From Parapedobacter sp035556095 (GTDB taxonomy: Bacteria > Bacteroidota > Bacteroidia > Sphingobacteriales > Sphingobacteriaceae), in contig NZ_DATMFT010000025.1 of assembly GCF_035556095.1 (NCBI RefSeq), positions 124,001 through 188,000 of the forward strand: 64,000 bases of DNA, read 5' to 3'. The position numbers were made by a program, and so were the translations under genes. The notes beneath the pieces are model-generated. The model was not told the origin of the DNA. It searched no databases and saw only the letters and a program-made list of their open reading frames with translations. Position 1 is the stretch's first letter; every line of letters starts with the position of its first letter. This document shows positions 1 through 9,115 of the stretch, piece by piece.

Positions 1-612
1 ATTTTCGTACCTACCCGGTTGATACACGTCCCGGTAGAGCTGCCGGAGCGATGTCAGCGAATTCTCGGAATAACCAAACGGGAGCATGAACGCGATCTTC
101 GGAACTTTTACCCCATCTTTCTGCGCCTGGTCCCACGTGCTCATCAACGCCTCGTACGACTCCTGCCAAGTGATACTGCCGTTGGTACAATCGAAAAAGA
201 CAGCGTCAACTTTGGCATCGGCAAGCATTTCGGCGTGTTTCCTCAATACCCACGGATCGGTCGTTTTATAGTAACCCAGTAAAGGTTGTTCCCAGAAGAA
301 GAAGCCCGGCTTATGCTTTCCCCATGCCGGATGGTTGTAGTCCTTCATGGCTTCAGGATGCTCGCGGACTATTTCGGTAATATTCTTGACAGTGGTTGTG
401 GTGTCGTCGTTTCCTTGGTGCCATGTCCAATAAAACATAGCCACAAATTTATCCTTTTTATGCTGTGTGTCGGAATATTCCCCGACTTTCCTTCCCAGCG
501 CATCGGTCGCGGACCATTGATCGCTATTTATTTGTTGCGCCCAGGCCGGGAAGCCTGCCAAAAAAGTAATCAGACCACATACAAGGGTAAATTTTCTTAA
601 ATTAGCTAACAT
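1..612 (-). CDS. Secreted TIM-barrel-like glycosidase, N-terminal part (cut by window edge)
   Basis: This open frame starts at the ATG at 612 and runs off the window after 204 codons without a stop. Residues 1-24 form a signal peptide ending AWA before QQ. The mature part alternates strand- and helix-like segments, for example VAMFYWTWHQG, KPGFFFWEQP, VDAVFFDCTNG and KIAFMLPFGY. That pattern is typical of the first half of a (beta/alpha)8 barrel, and the aspartate in FFDCTN sits where barrel hydrolases keep catalytic acids. It resembles GH71/GH99-like proteins of Bacteroidota, but the family call is tentative without the C-terminal half. It is the last visible gene of the first PUL, 23 bp downstream of the five-bladed-propeller lipoprotein, and probably acts in the periplasm. 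Confidence 0.6.
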   Translation of the reverse strand, partial: MLANLRKFTLVCGLITFLAGFPAWAQQINSDQWSATDALGRKVGEYSDTQHKKDKFVAMFYWTWHQGNDDTTTTVKNITEIVREHPEAMKDYNHPAWGKHKPGFFFWEQPLLGYYKTTDPWVLRKHAEMLADAKVDAVFFDCTNGSITWQESYEALMSTWDQAQKDGVKVPKIAFMLPFGYSENSLTSLRQLYRDVYQPGRYEN

Positions 613-635
613 ATGACTTGACTTAAAATTAATAA

Positions 636-2108
636 TTACCATTCAATTTCTACCCACCGGGTATTCCATTGCCCCCAAGTTCCTATTCCGTAAGCATAAG
701 AAATGTATTGCCGATTTCCCGGAGCAATATGACCTTTGTGATCCCCACTCCACCCGCAATTATGAATGCCCGGCATCACATTGTCGTGTATATCCGCTAT
801 CTTTTTAAATGTCATGCCGTCGTCGGATTGCCAAAGCACGATATACCCGTCCTCTGTCATTCGCGATGCCGTATGGATGGCTTGGAATTTCCCGATATCT
901 TTCCGGTACTTCACATCACTGTGATCTGCGCCAGCAATTCCACTCTTGTCCATTGCTACACCGTGAAGGGTTAGGTTTCCTGGCCAGTCAGGATCGTCGG
1001 CAGACGCGGTAGCCACCCGTGTCGTTACCCCTTCGTCATTCCACGAATAATAAAAATAGATCGTATTATCCAACACCACAATGGATGGTTCTCCTGCTCC
1101 GAAAGCCGTGGGGTCCCCATCATAATGGATAACCGGCACGGGCTGGGTGCCCCAACCATTGCCTTCCCACTTTTCCCAAGGGCCCAGTGGGCTTTTACCA
1201 CGTGCCACATAGACGTTATTTTGCGTCATCGCCGGGTTCTCGGTAGAGGTATAGCCGATATAGTAATATCCGTTCCAAAAGGCGACTCCCGGATCACAAA
1301 CGGAATAGTGATCAGAAGTGAACTCTGTAGGCAGTAACGACATGACCTCAGCTGACCACGTCCGTCCTCCGTCGGTAGAGGTTTGATAAGAGGCTTGATC
1401 CCAGAACAGGTCACCGCTCGTTTTGTGTTCCGCCCACATCGCTTGCCAATGTTTATGGCCCGGAACAGGCATTCCGTTCTGATAACTTTCAACCCCCGCA
1501 ACTTCCCCCTCGTTCAGCCATACTCCCGAATGATCTGTCAAGGCCTCGGAAACCTCCCAAAGATAAGTGCCGGCTGGAAATTTTTCCTCATTCGTTACCC
1601 CGATTTTCTCCCCGTCGGCGTAATCAACAAATTTCCCCGTGGCTACCGGCGTTTGCTTGACCACCTCGGAGTAACTCATCTCGTCGTCATCCCATTTGAA
1701 TATCCGGAATGTCAATCCGCACGGCTGACCGTTCCAGTTCGGGCTGATCACCTTCACGCCCCAAAACGGTTTGTCGGCCATGAATTTTTGCCCTACCGAC
1801 CCGTACGTAGACACAGATACCGCATGGTGATTGCCTGTCTTGTTGTAAAGACTGTTCCAGGAGCCGTAGAAATCCCCCGGGGCCGCAAACCATGCGTCAA
1901 TAGATCCGTTATCATTAAGAATGACCGACGGTCCATACCGGTAGGCTCCACCGTCGTAAATGTCCCAACCGTTGCCTTTTAGGCGGAATATGGAATTTGA
2001 AGTCCCTCCCTGATTCGCTGTTGTTTTTTCTGTCGCTGTATTGTCTCCACAGGCAAACAACAGGATAACGGCCGAAGCGAGATGGATCTTTCGGATAAGC
2101 ATCTTCAT
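636..2108 (-). CDS. Five-bladed beta-propeller lipoprotein, GH43/GH32-like
   Basis: The frame is open upstream to 2168, but the start is placed at 2108. That start gives an N-terminus MKMLIRK followed by a hydrophobic stretch and lipobox LFAC with lipidated Cys20; the longer start would bury the signal. The mature protein repeats propeller-like features: GPSVILNDNG-SIDAWFAAPG near the N-terminus, QTSTDGGRTW, DPGVAFWNGYYYIGYTST, GEPSIVVLDNTIYFYYS and HNCGWSGDHKG. This pattern fits the GH43/GH62/GH32 propeller superfamily, although no full catalytic triad was assigned with confidence. A segment of about 120 residues after the first blade looks like an insertion. It follows the GH-A-like gene by about 60 bp in the same operon. 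Surface or periplasmic glycan hydrolysis or binding is inferred. Confidence 0.65.
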   Translation of the reverse strand: MKMLIRKIHLASAVILLFACGDNTATEKTTANQGGTSNSIFRLKGNGWDIYDGGAYRYGPSVILNDNGSIDAWFAAPGDFYGSWNSLYNKTGNHHAVSVSTYGSVGQKFMADKPFWGVKVISPNWNGQPCGLTFRIFKWDDDEMSYSEVVKQTPVATGKFVDYADGEKIGVTNEEKFPAGTYLWEVSEALTDHSGVWLNEGEVAGVESYQNGMPVPGHKHWQAMWAEHKTSGDLFWDQASYQTSTDGGRTWSAEVMSLLPTEFTSDHYSVCDPGVAFWNGYYYIGYTSTENPAMTQNNVYVARGKSPLGPWEKWEGNGWGTQPVPVIHYDGDPTAFGAGEPSIVVLDNTIYFYYSWNDEGVTTRVATASADDPDWPGNLTLHGVAMDKSGIAGADHSDVKYRKDIGKFQAIHTASRMTEDGYIVLWQSDDGMTFKKIADIHDNVMPGIHNCGWSGDHKGHIAPGNRQYISYAYGIGTWGQWNTRWVEIEW

Positions 2109-2167
2109 TTTTTTGTGACTTAACATTTCATTGTGCAGTTCCTGATAATCGTTGAAGCCGGGTATCA

Positions 2168-4330
2168 CTAGAAAACAGGACGCATTATTTCATTCCAATC
2201 GTTAATCCCGATAATCGACTTGAACTGATCGAACACTTCGTCTTCTTTTTCCGTGCCGGCAGCTTCGTAAGCGAACCAAACTGGTTTTCTTCCCGCAGGG
2301 TCCGTCTCATCGTCGGGAAATCTACGCAGGCCGATCCGCAAGCCGTATTCTACTCGGTTATCGATCCAATTATGCCATTGAATGGCATCAATTCCATCAA
2401 GATTCTTCAGCTTTTTCCAAGCATACGCAAAACCTGCCGCCTGCTCCGCTAAGTCCTTATCCTCGTAGGTCCTCGAGTTCGTGCCATTTTCCGATAGCCA
2501 TAGTGTTCTTTTCACGTTGGCTTCGTACTTGTTTTCGGGTTGTTTTACCCATTGATCAATAACTTCCAGATTTTTGAAAGTGACCAAGGCGCTATTGCTG
2601 CTGAAGGTCGCCTTATTGTCATTCCATGTTTTCGGCTCATTGAGATCCTGGGGATAGGGGTGGTAAGCAATACCCCACTGAAAATCTCCTTCCAGTGTAC
2701 TGAATTGCTGCAAAGCCGTTAACATTTCTTTAGATGAGTAGAGTTCAATCGGGTCTACCCAAGAATGGGTAAATGATCCCATCACCTCGCTATTGGGGTC
2801 GTATTGACGAGATATGTTGTGGCAGATCCTCATCGAACGGATGTAGGTATCCAAGTAATTCAACATTGGCTTTCTTCCCATATTGGTCCAAGTAAGACCT
2901 GCGTCTACCTCATTGTGCATTATCCACTTATGGATCCTGCCGTATGCATTATCCACGCGATTGTAACGCGATGCGAGGAAATCAATTGCCGCAGCGTAGC
3001 AATGAACCCCTTCATCTGTTGTCAGGTTGGGCATGGTATATATACCTTCAGGGGTAAAGTCCGGGTGTTGCAGCAAGCTACCTATCGCCGGATCAGCACA
3101 TTCAGACGCCTTCTGTACCAAGATAATAGCCGCCACTACAATGCCCTTAGAGGCCGCAAGCTTCAGGGCATTATCTATTGAAGCAAGATAACTGGTCGAA
3201 AAATAATACTCTTTTCCGCCGTAAGTATGGGGAATTGTATTAGCCGCGGGGCTGGCGTACATCATCGCAGTAAACGGAATATTTACCGTGATACTGGCGA
3301 TGCCAAGATCGTCCAAGTCGCTCGCATACTGGTTCATGAAGAATCCACCTAACCCTTTCTTGCTTTGCAAGACGCCGGGAGGCACCGTTTGCACAGATTC
3401 AATATCGTCGGCGTACCGCGCATGTGAGTCGATGGACTCCTTGTCGCCTTCCTCCTTTACAACCACCCACCTCGAAAGAAGTCGATCGTATTCCAGACCG
3501 CCTTTGATATCCTTCCGAGGCAGCGTAATTCGGAACGCCCCGTTATCTATTGAAACCTTATTTTCAAAATGCGCCTTAATGACCAGCGTATCGTTAGGAT
3601 AGATTTCACTCAAGCTGAATTTTCCCTCGCCACTGACTTCTCCCGAAATCGTGATTTCAGTCTGATTTACCTTGACGGCGCTGATTCGAGAAGAATAACG
3701 CTTTTTCAAATAGGCTGACAATGCCTCCTTTATCGTTTCATCTTTCTGAATCTGTGCTTCCTGCGCGTCAAACTCCTTTTGTTCGTTCGAATTCATCTTC
3801 CTGAAATAGATATTCCGGATTTCGACGCGTACCCCACTGTTCGTTCCGAAATCAAGCCGGAGCAGATCCCCGTCTTTCCCCCAAGAGAAGTCTTTGATCG
3901 GTTTCTTGAGCACTATCGAGTAGCTTTTCCATGTTGACGCTGCCGGAACCGATATAGCGGAAACTGAGCGCCCTTCCGAAAAAGAGGGCCCGAAAAAGAG
4001 TTGCAGTTTATCAATGTCTTTGTTAGACTTATACTCGAATGTAAGCACCACCGAATCTTGGTGGAGCGATTTCGAAATCCCTTTGGTAAGAACATACGGG
4101 TCTTCACCGGTGGTGTTGATGGCGTAACTATCTTTTTCCGTCTCAGATATCGTTAGTTGATTGGCCGAATTACCATCCAGTTTCAGGTATTCGATTTTAG
4201 GTTTCAATAAGATGGGCGTTTCTACTTCAATCTTCTTCTTGCAGGAAAACAACGAAATTGAAGTGATTATCAACGTGATGAAATAAATATTAACGTGATT
4301 TTTTCTCTTCATTTGACCAAATTTCTTCAT
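2168..4330 (-). CDS. Lipoprotein with N-terminal beta-sandwich module and clan GH-A-like catalytic domain (DUF5722-like)
   Basis: The protein has 720 residues, with lipobox LFSC at Cys30. Residues 45-178 form a beta-sandwich-like module that is clearly related to an insert in the SusD-like protein at 9220-11451. Both contain an F-x-YKSN-x-DI motif, then FF, then a D/S-W-G-x-x-D-LR-x-D-x-G block. Residues about 300-700 form a TIM-barrel-like domain. MHNEVDAG gives an N473-E474 pair and LWLSENG gives E614, the spacing expected for the acid/base and nucleophile of clan GH-A retaining glycosidases. The domain resembles proteins I recall as DUF5722, whose substrate is not established. A second start at 4312 is possible. 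The gene lies between the DUF4832 gene and the propeller lipoprotein gene. Confidence 0.7.
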   Translation of the reverse strand: MKKFGQMKRKNHVNIYFITLIITSISLFSCKKKIEVETPILLKPKIEYLKLDGNSANQLTISETEKDSYAINTTGEDPYVLTKGISKSLHQDSVVLTFEYKSNKDIDKLQLFFGPSFSEGRSVSAISVPAASTWKSYSIVLKKPIKDFSWGKDGDLLRLDFGTNSGVRVEIRNIYFRKMNSNEQKEFDAQEAQIQKDETIKEALSAYLKKRYSSRISAVKVNQTEITISGEVSGEGKFSLSEIYPNDTLVIKAHFENKVSIDNGAFRITLPRKDIKGGLEYDRLLSRWVVVKEEGDKESIDSHARYADDIESVQTVPPGVLQSKKGLGGFFMNQYASDLDDLGIASITVNIPFTAMMYASPAANTIPHTYGGKEYYFSTSYLASIDNALKLAASKGIVVAAIILVQKASECADPAIGSLLQHPDFTPEGIYTMPNLTTDEGVHCYAAAIDFLASRYNRVDNAYGRIHKWIMHNEVDAGLTWTNMGRKPMLNYLDTYIRSMRICHNISRQYDPNSEVMGSFTHSWVDPIELYSSKEMLTALQQFSTLEGDFQWGIAYHPYPQDLNEPKTWNDNKATFSSNSALVTFKNLEVIDQWVKQPENKYEANVKRTLWLSENGTNSRTYEDKDLAEQAAGFAYAWKKLKNLDGIDAIQWHNWIDNRVEYGLRIGLRRFPDDETDPAGRKPVWFAYEAAGTEKEDEVFDQFKSIIGINDWNEIMRPVF

Positions 4331-4366
4331 TTTAATATTACTTCATACTTCCTTTACTTCTAAGAT

Positions 4367-4439
4367 GCCCGCGATATCGCTAACGGGCAAGTCCCTCTAG
4401 CGCTTCGCCTCGGTTATGAGGTCCTCGGCATTACGCTAG
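4367..4439. repeat. Structured intergenic element with nested palindromes
   Basis: The 133-bp gap between two PUL genes is GC-richer than other gaps and full of inverted repeats. GCCCG (4367-4371) pairs with CGGGC (4384-4388) around the perfect 10-bp palindrome GCGATATCGC (4371-4380). CTAGCG (4397-4402) pairs with CGCTAG (4434-4439), and this encloses CCTC/GAGG (4408-4411 and 4418-4421). There is no T-run for a classical terminator. The most likely explanations are a REP-like intergenic repeat or an mRNA-stability hairpin between cistrons. Confidence 0.45.
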
Positions 4440-4463
4440 GCTATAAATTTCAAATGGACTATA

Positions 4464-6005
4464 TTAGCTTGATTCATAATCCTGTAATACGATAGAACCT
4501 ATCTTATACCGTTTTTTCCCGTCATTGTTGGGATAAGGAAGCTCATAAATCGGCGTGCCATCCTGGTCCCCCACAGAAACGTACAGATCGTATGTACCCG
4601 GCAAACATGCTCGTGAGAAAATACCTTTCCTGTCACGGTGGGCAGGCGCGATAACGAAGCTTGATGATAACGCTTGTTCTGCTTTTTTGTCGGGTGGGGA
4701 CATTGGGAGGTTTTTCAGATTAAACGAGGTGTCGGTCAGTACGGAAACAATCCCACCTTCTTCATCCTTGAGTGTGAAACAAGGATAGCCACCACTATAG
4801 CAGGGGGCTACCCCTGCGTTCGCCCATTTACTCTGGATGATAAACGGTTCTCCCTTTCTGATTACCGATGGCCAGCTAATTTCCGGCACTTGCAGTCGGT
4901 ACCCGATGCGCCGGTTTATCCGGGCAATTAGCTCCTTGTTCTTTTCGTAGAATATATCCGGCCACCAATGGATAGAAAGGAAAGAGGCATGATACTCCTC
5001 CACCGCACGTAGGAGGAGCTCATCATCCCACGCTCCTCTTTCGACCGAGCCGCCGAAGTGTTCATGCTCCAGCACCACGGGGAGTGTGGGCCAGAATAGT
5101 TGGGCCATCTCGCTGTGGTACCAATTGTTGGGTTCCGGCTGAACCAGGATGCTGTCATCATGGATAGAGACGCCACGCGAAAAAGCGTAGTCGGTAATCG
5201 GAAACCGCTCGCCCCTGAGATCGTGTCCCACATAGTCGTCAGAAATACAAAGGAGCGTGTTTTTAAAGTGACGTCGATAGAGATCAATCATCTGCTTCTG
5301 CGTGTCAAAACCCCATGAATGGCCGTGCTTCGGTGTAGTGAGTACCGTATGCCCTTCTCCCCACATACCGTAATGGCCGACAAATACATACGCGATATGA
5401 GGGTTGTTGTCGTATCTTTCCGCAAGTATCCGGACAAACTTCTCCACTTTCTCAAGGAAAACAGGGTCGTCATAGTTTGGCTCAAGATAGCCGTCTACTT
5501 CGTAATGTTCAGCGCCCGCTTCGAAAACCCAACGGGGGGTCCCCGATTCCATCCAATTTTCCGTCGCCGTGATACAAAGTGCTACCTGCCCCCCATTTTC
5601 AATCCACCGTTGGGCAGGCGTATCGAGTATTTCCCAGACAAAATTATTCTCTTCCGGTTCAATGAAAGCCCAGGGGAGACGGAGGAACACCGTGTTCATT
5701 CCCGGGAAATAACGGACTGTATCGGAGGCGGCCAGCTTAGACCCATAATTTTGGTAGAGGTTGGAATAGAAATAGGTTACCCATCCCATTCCGGGATTAA
5801 CCAACGCCTCTCCGTGGTCTATCGGTCTCGCATGCTGAATGGCTAAGGGAAGCGTATCAGATGTAGCGGAGAATGCTGTATTATCTATCCTCGGCGCCTG
5901 ACCTGCTTCCAAACCCGCACCCCATAAGCTGGAGTGGAGCCCCGTAGCCAACCCGGCTGTCGCAAACCCCGCTGTTTTGAAAAATTTCCTTCGGTCGGTC
6001 TTCAT
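4464..6005 (-). CDS. Tat-exported DUF4832 / GH42-like protein
   Basis: The 513-residue protein starts with a twin-arginine signal, DRRKFFKTAG, and a long alanine-rich hydrophobic stretch. This predicts export of a folded protein to the periplasm. The middle part looks like a TIM barrel: NPGMGWVTYFY, NTVFLRLPWAFIEPEE, VALCITATENW, and YVFVGHYGMWGEGH with E217, followed by VLEHEHFGG near residue 312. These glutamates are candidate catalytic residues. From about residue 370 a beta-sandwich region resembles the DUF4832 domain that often follows beta-galactosidase-like barrels. No linkage specificity can be read. The gene lies between the CotH-like and GH-A-like genes and belongs to the first PUL. 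Confidence 0.7.
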   Translation of the reverse strand: MKTDRRKFFKTAGFATAGLATGLHSSLWGAGLEAGQAPRIDNTAFSATSDTLPLAIQHARPIDHGEALVNPGMGWVTYFYSNLYQNYGSKLAASDTVRYFPGMNTVFLRLPWAFIEPEENNFVWEILDTPAQRWIENGGQVALCITATENWMESGTPRWVFEAGAEHYEVDGYLEPNYDDPVFLEKVEKFVRILAERYDNNPHIAYVFVGHYGMWGEGHTVLTTPKHGHSWGFDTQKQMIDLYRRHFKNTLLCISDDYVGHDLRGERFPITDYAFSRGVSIHDDSILVQPEPNNWYHSEMAQLFWPTLPVVLEHEHFGGSVERGAWDDELLLRAVEEYHASFLSIHWWPDIFYEKNKELIARINRRIGYRLQVPEISWPSVIRKGEPFIIQSKWANAGVAPCYSGGYPCFTLKDEEGGIVSVLTDTSFNLKNLPMSPPDKKAEQALSSSFVIAPAHRDRKGIFSRACLPGTYDLYVSVGDQDGTPIYELPYPNNDGKKRYKIGSIVLQDYESS

Positions 6006-6076
6006 GTTTCACATATTGATTGCTGATACAACGCAGGAGTCATCCTAAATAATCGCCGGTTTCCGGAAAAACCAAG

Positions 6077-7546
6077 TCAATAGTTGGCTATCTCGCCATT
6101 TAACCAGTTCATGTGATTGATAAAAAACTGGCGATCAACCTCCAGCTCTTTCTCGTACGACCCCATCGGGATCCCGCCGACACTCACACGCGTGTTCATG
6201 ATATCCCACCGCTTGAAATTCAATTCCTGGGATTTTCCAATAAGCTGGGTCGTTTCGTCGATGTGCTGAAGAATTTGGTCCGTCACAGCGATGTTGTTCC
6301 ATAGCTCTTTTACCTTGGCTTTAAAATGAGGGTCCTGCAAGAGACGGTCGTAGTAAAATACGTTTGACTCCCAAACGTAATAATTTGCAGGTCTTGGCCT
6401 TATCCCGTCGTACCATCCGATTCCGATAGACCATTCGAAATCCCAGACGGGTCCCATAGAGAGCTTCGAATCGTTCATGTCCTCTTTAATCAGATAGACG
6501 TTTGTATCCATGTTGGCGAGGATATTCTGGAAAATAAACCACCTGACGAAACTTGATTCATCGATATAACGCCGGTATCCGTTCAGCGGATCAGCAAATG
6601 TTTCCGAAGCAAGTATGGACTCGAACTCGTCCATGTGATTTTTAATATAGTGCCATTGATCGTCGCTTAGATCGTCTTCGGGGTCAGGATTCTTGAAGGA
6701 GTAGCCGTAACCTCTTAATGCCGACACAAAGTGCTTCGGCTCCTGCTCATAGTATCCGTCACGCTCAAAAATAAAACCCTGGCCCGGGATATCAATACGG
6801 TTACTTCCCTGTTCAATCTGCTCGGTAATCTGGTAATTCCCAAGGTACTCTCCATTGAGCACCACTTCTACAAAGTGATCGTCGGGCGTCCATGGGAAAT
6901 GCATCAACCGGCTCAACTGGAAGGCAATACTGGTACGAAGCAGTGTCTTGTCGCAATAGTTGGCGAGTAGGACCCAATCCTTTGCTTCTTCCATACCCAG
7001 AATTGATGCCTTGCTGTCCAATTTCAGTTTATAGGGCTTTTTCGGATAGGTCCACGTGGCGTTTCCCCTTCCCTTTATCCGCAATGAATTTTCTGAGATT
7101 ATTTCTCCCTCTTTTTTGATAACCATGTTGCCGTTGACATAGTCGTCCTTCGAATCGACCGCTTTTTCATTCTCCGTATCGATGTACAGGACAGGAAGTC
7201 CGGTTTCGACCAGCTCGTCACTGAACGTGATTTGAAATGTTGCCTCGCGTTCGCGCGCACGTACGGTTACATCCGATGGCCCCTTTTTGAATATGTTCCC
7301 TGTCCACTCCGTTTTGTAGTGGGCGGTCGGCTTCCGCGTGCTGTCGGTATAGACTTCGGATATCTCCAACCCGGTGAAATCTGGCGTCTCTCCGAGCTTG
7401 AAAACCGTCCGATCCGGAAGTTTCGCAATTTCGGCATCGACAAATATTTTAGGTGTTAACTTTTCCTTTCCGCATGAAACGAAAAGGAAAGAAAAAACCG
7501 AAATCGCTATCAGTGAAATGGGTATGTTGAGTTTCAAATTCTTCAT
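6077..7546 (-). CDS. CotH kinase family lipoprotein with N-terminal Ig-like domain
   Basis: An upstream start at 7582 is open, but 7546 gives MKNLKLN, a hydrophobic helix and lipobox LFVSC with Cys25, so it is preferred. Residues about 35-110 look like a bacterial Ig-like strand-rich domain. From residue 115 the CotH-family signature blocks follow in order: LRIKGRGNATW with PYKLKL, VLLANYCDKTLLR, FVEVVLNGEYLGNYQITEQ, and MGPVWDFEW with D369. CotH proteins are protein kinase-like, and Bacillus CotH phosphorylates spore coat proteins. What bacterial surface versions in PULs modify is not established. The gene begins after a strong terminator that ends the Sus block, so it may be expressed at a lower level or from its own promoter. 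Confidence 0.85.
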   Translation of the reverse strand: MKNLKLNIPISLIAISVFSFLFVSCGKEKLTPKIFVDAEIAKLPDRTVFKLGETPDFTGLEISEVYTDSTRKPTAHYKTEWTGNIFKKGPSDVTVRAREREATFQITFSDELVETGLPVLYIDTENEKAVDSKDDYVNGNMVIKKEGEIISENSLRIKGRGNATWTYPKKPYKLKLDSKASILGMEEAKDWVLLANYCDKTLLRTSIAFQLSRLMHFPWTPDDHFVEVVLNGEYLGNYQITEQIEQGSNRIDIPGQGFIFERDGYYEQEPKHFVSALRGYGYSFKNPDPEDDLSDDQWHYIKNHMDEFESILASETFADPLNGYRRYIDESSFVRWFIFQNILANMDTNVYLIKEDMNDSKLSMGPVWDFEWSIGIGWYDGIRPRPANYYVWESNVFYYDRLLQDPHFKAKVKELWNNIAVTDQILQHIDETTQLIGKSQELNFKRWDIMNTRVSVGGIPMGSYEKELEVDRQFFINHMNWLNGEIANY

Positions 7547-7669
7547 AATAATCTTGTTAGATCCGTACAAGCTCCATATCATCCGACAGGCCTCGGATAC
7601 GCAGGTTTATCGCCCCCCGGTCACGCAAAAGCGCTGTCCAGAAAAGCGTGCAGTCAGATCAAAAATAAA

Positions 7670-7701
7670 AAGGAAGGGTTTCGAAAATGAAGCCCTTCCT
7701 T
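7670..7701 (-). terminator. Rho-independent terminator after the DUF1735 lipoprotein gene
   Basis: AAGGAAGGGTTTC (7670-7682) and GAAGCCCTTCCTT (7689-7701) pair at 12 of 13 positions around a 6-nt loop. On the minus strand the hairpin begins 10 nt after the stop codon and is followed by TTTTATTTTTG. This is a textbook intrinsic terminator. It separates the SusC/D/lipoprotein block from the downstream CotH and hydrolase genes. Confidence 0.85.
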
Positions 7702-7710
7702 TGCCAACGA

Positions 7711-9099
7711 TTAATACGTTGTGATTTCGCCGAAGTACGTCCAGGCACCGCCTGACCAGTTCGTCATAACTTCCACTTTCAAGTAGCGGCCTGCTTGTGG
7801 ATCCGTCGTCGGGTAATCCAGCTCTTTCGATTGGTCATTCGACATTTCCGCGAGATCGAGGATGGTTGTCCAATTTGTATTGTCCTCACTGATGGAGAAG
7901 ACCACGTGCTTGGGTTCCGACCCTTTATCGTCCTGTCGATTCCATATCAGGAATCCCTTGATGGCCGGCCTTACCTTCTTCATGTCAACGATAAACCATT
8001 GCGGCATTCCATTCTTGCTGCCGTCGAAAGGTTCACTGTGCCAAGGGGTATCTTTGTTGCCATCAAAGATTCTACTGACCGCCCAATCCGCGTTCCATTG
8101 CGATTTATAGTCAATTACCTCCCAGGTACTCTTTTCCCAGTCATACTCGCCGGTTGGTTTCGCTCCGGCCCAGGTGGATACATCGGCCACGTATGTATAA
8201 GGTGCATCTGCCCAGTTAGACAGCACAGTTACCTTAAAGTATTTGGCGACGACCTTCTGCGGTAGTTCCAATACCTGCATAGTCCGCGAAGCCGGTAATT
8301 CCGGTACGTCAAGCACTTCCGTCCAGTTTTCTCCGTCCATGCTGGTCTCGAATTTCACATGCTTCGGAAGGGCATGCTGATCGGGATCCTGCCGGTTAAT
8401 CCATGAGAATCCTTCGATGAGCTTGTATCCGTTCATGTTTACGGCAAACCATTGTGGCATTCCGCTCAAGTCACTATGCCAATAGGAGTTCCGGTTTCCG
8501 TCGTACACGGTTTCAACCCCGAACGCTTCTTGCCATACGGATGAAGAGCCGTGTACCGTCCATAAATTCTCGAGCGCCAGCGGTTCAACATCCCCTTTAA
8601 TGACGAGATAAACGGTTTTAAACTCATCGTTAACCGGAATCTTATCTCCCGTAGCGGATTGGATAGTAACCGGAACGAGATAATCGTGAGCGAAATCGAC
8701 TGATGACGGATCGATGGTCACCGTTGCAACATCGGATATCCGGTTGCCATCGGGGATAACAATCTCATTTTTGTCGAGGGTCCATGATCCGTCGGGCAAC
8801 GACAGGTAATCGGTGCTGTTCTCGTTATTATACTGATCTACCAACGCGTTGTCTACCACAAGATTTACGGTGATTTCACCTTGGTTATAATTGGTAGTGC
8901 CGCCATAAGAGACCGACAGTGGGTAGGTAAATGGATCGTCGAGGCTGATCGTCTGTTCTATCGGACCATCAGTCGATCCCGATAGGGACAAGAACATAAA
9001 CTGTTCCAACTCGATCGATTCTGCGTAAGGTTCACTACAGGAATTAAGAACAAGAATCCCGGACAATATAGTGAACGCTGATTTTACAATATGTTTCAT
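7711..9099 (-). CDS. Surface glycan-binding lipoprotein: DUF1735 plus two F5/8C (discoidin) domains
   Basis: The 462-residue protein has lipobox VLNSC at Cys21. Residues about 40-165 match the DUF1735 fold common at the N-terminus of SusE/SusF-position proteins, including YPLSVSYGG and VTIDPSSVDF. Two similar F5/8 type C domains follow, at about 175-315 and 330-460. Each has a DGN-x-x-x-x-WHS motif, an MPQWF-V-M motif and an NRQD motif. The duplication suggests two sugar-binding sites held outside the cell. It sits directly after SusD, in the SusE position, and likely helps capture the PUL substrate. A hairpin and a conserved 19-nt block that recurs upstream of the pafA start precede its start codon. 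Confidence 0.85.
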   Translation of the reverse strand: MKHIVKSAFTILSGILVLNSCSEPYAESIELEQFMFLSLSGSTDGPIEQTISLDDPFTYPLSVSYGGTTNYNQGEITVNLVVDNALVDQYNNENSTDYLSLPDGSWTLDKNEIVIPDGNRISDVATVTIDPSSVDFAHDYLVPVTIQSATGDKIPVNDEFKTVYLVIKGDVEPLALENLWTVHGSSSVWQEAFGVETVYDGNRNSYWHSDLSGMPQWFAVNMNGYKLIEGFSWINRQDPDQHALPKHVKFETSMDGENWTEVLDVPELPASRTMQVLELPQKVVAKYFKVTVLSNWADAPYTYVADVSTWAGAKPTGEYDWEKSTWEVIDYKSQWNADWAVSRIFDGNKDTPWHSEPFDGSKNGMPQWFIVDMKKVRPAIKGFLIWNRQDDKGSEPKHVVFSISEDNTNWTTILDLAEMSNDQSKELDYPTTDPQAGRYLKVEVMTNWSGGAWTYFGEITTY

Positions 9100-9115
9100 C
9101 TGGTTATTTTTTTAA

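Noticed and set aside
19..600. Plus-strand open frames at the left edge
   Set aside because: The minus-strand frame has a signal peptide and reads through all 612 bases without a stop, so the plus-strand frames are shadows.
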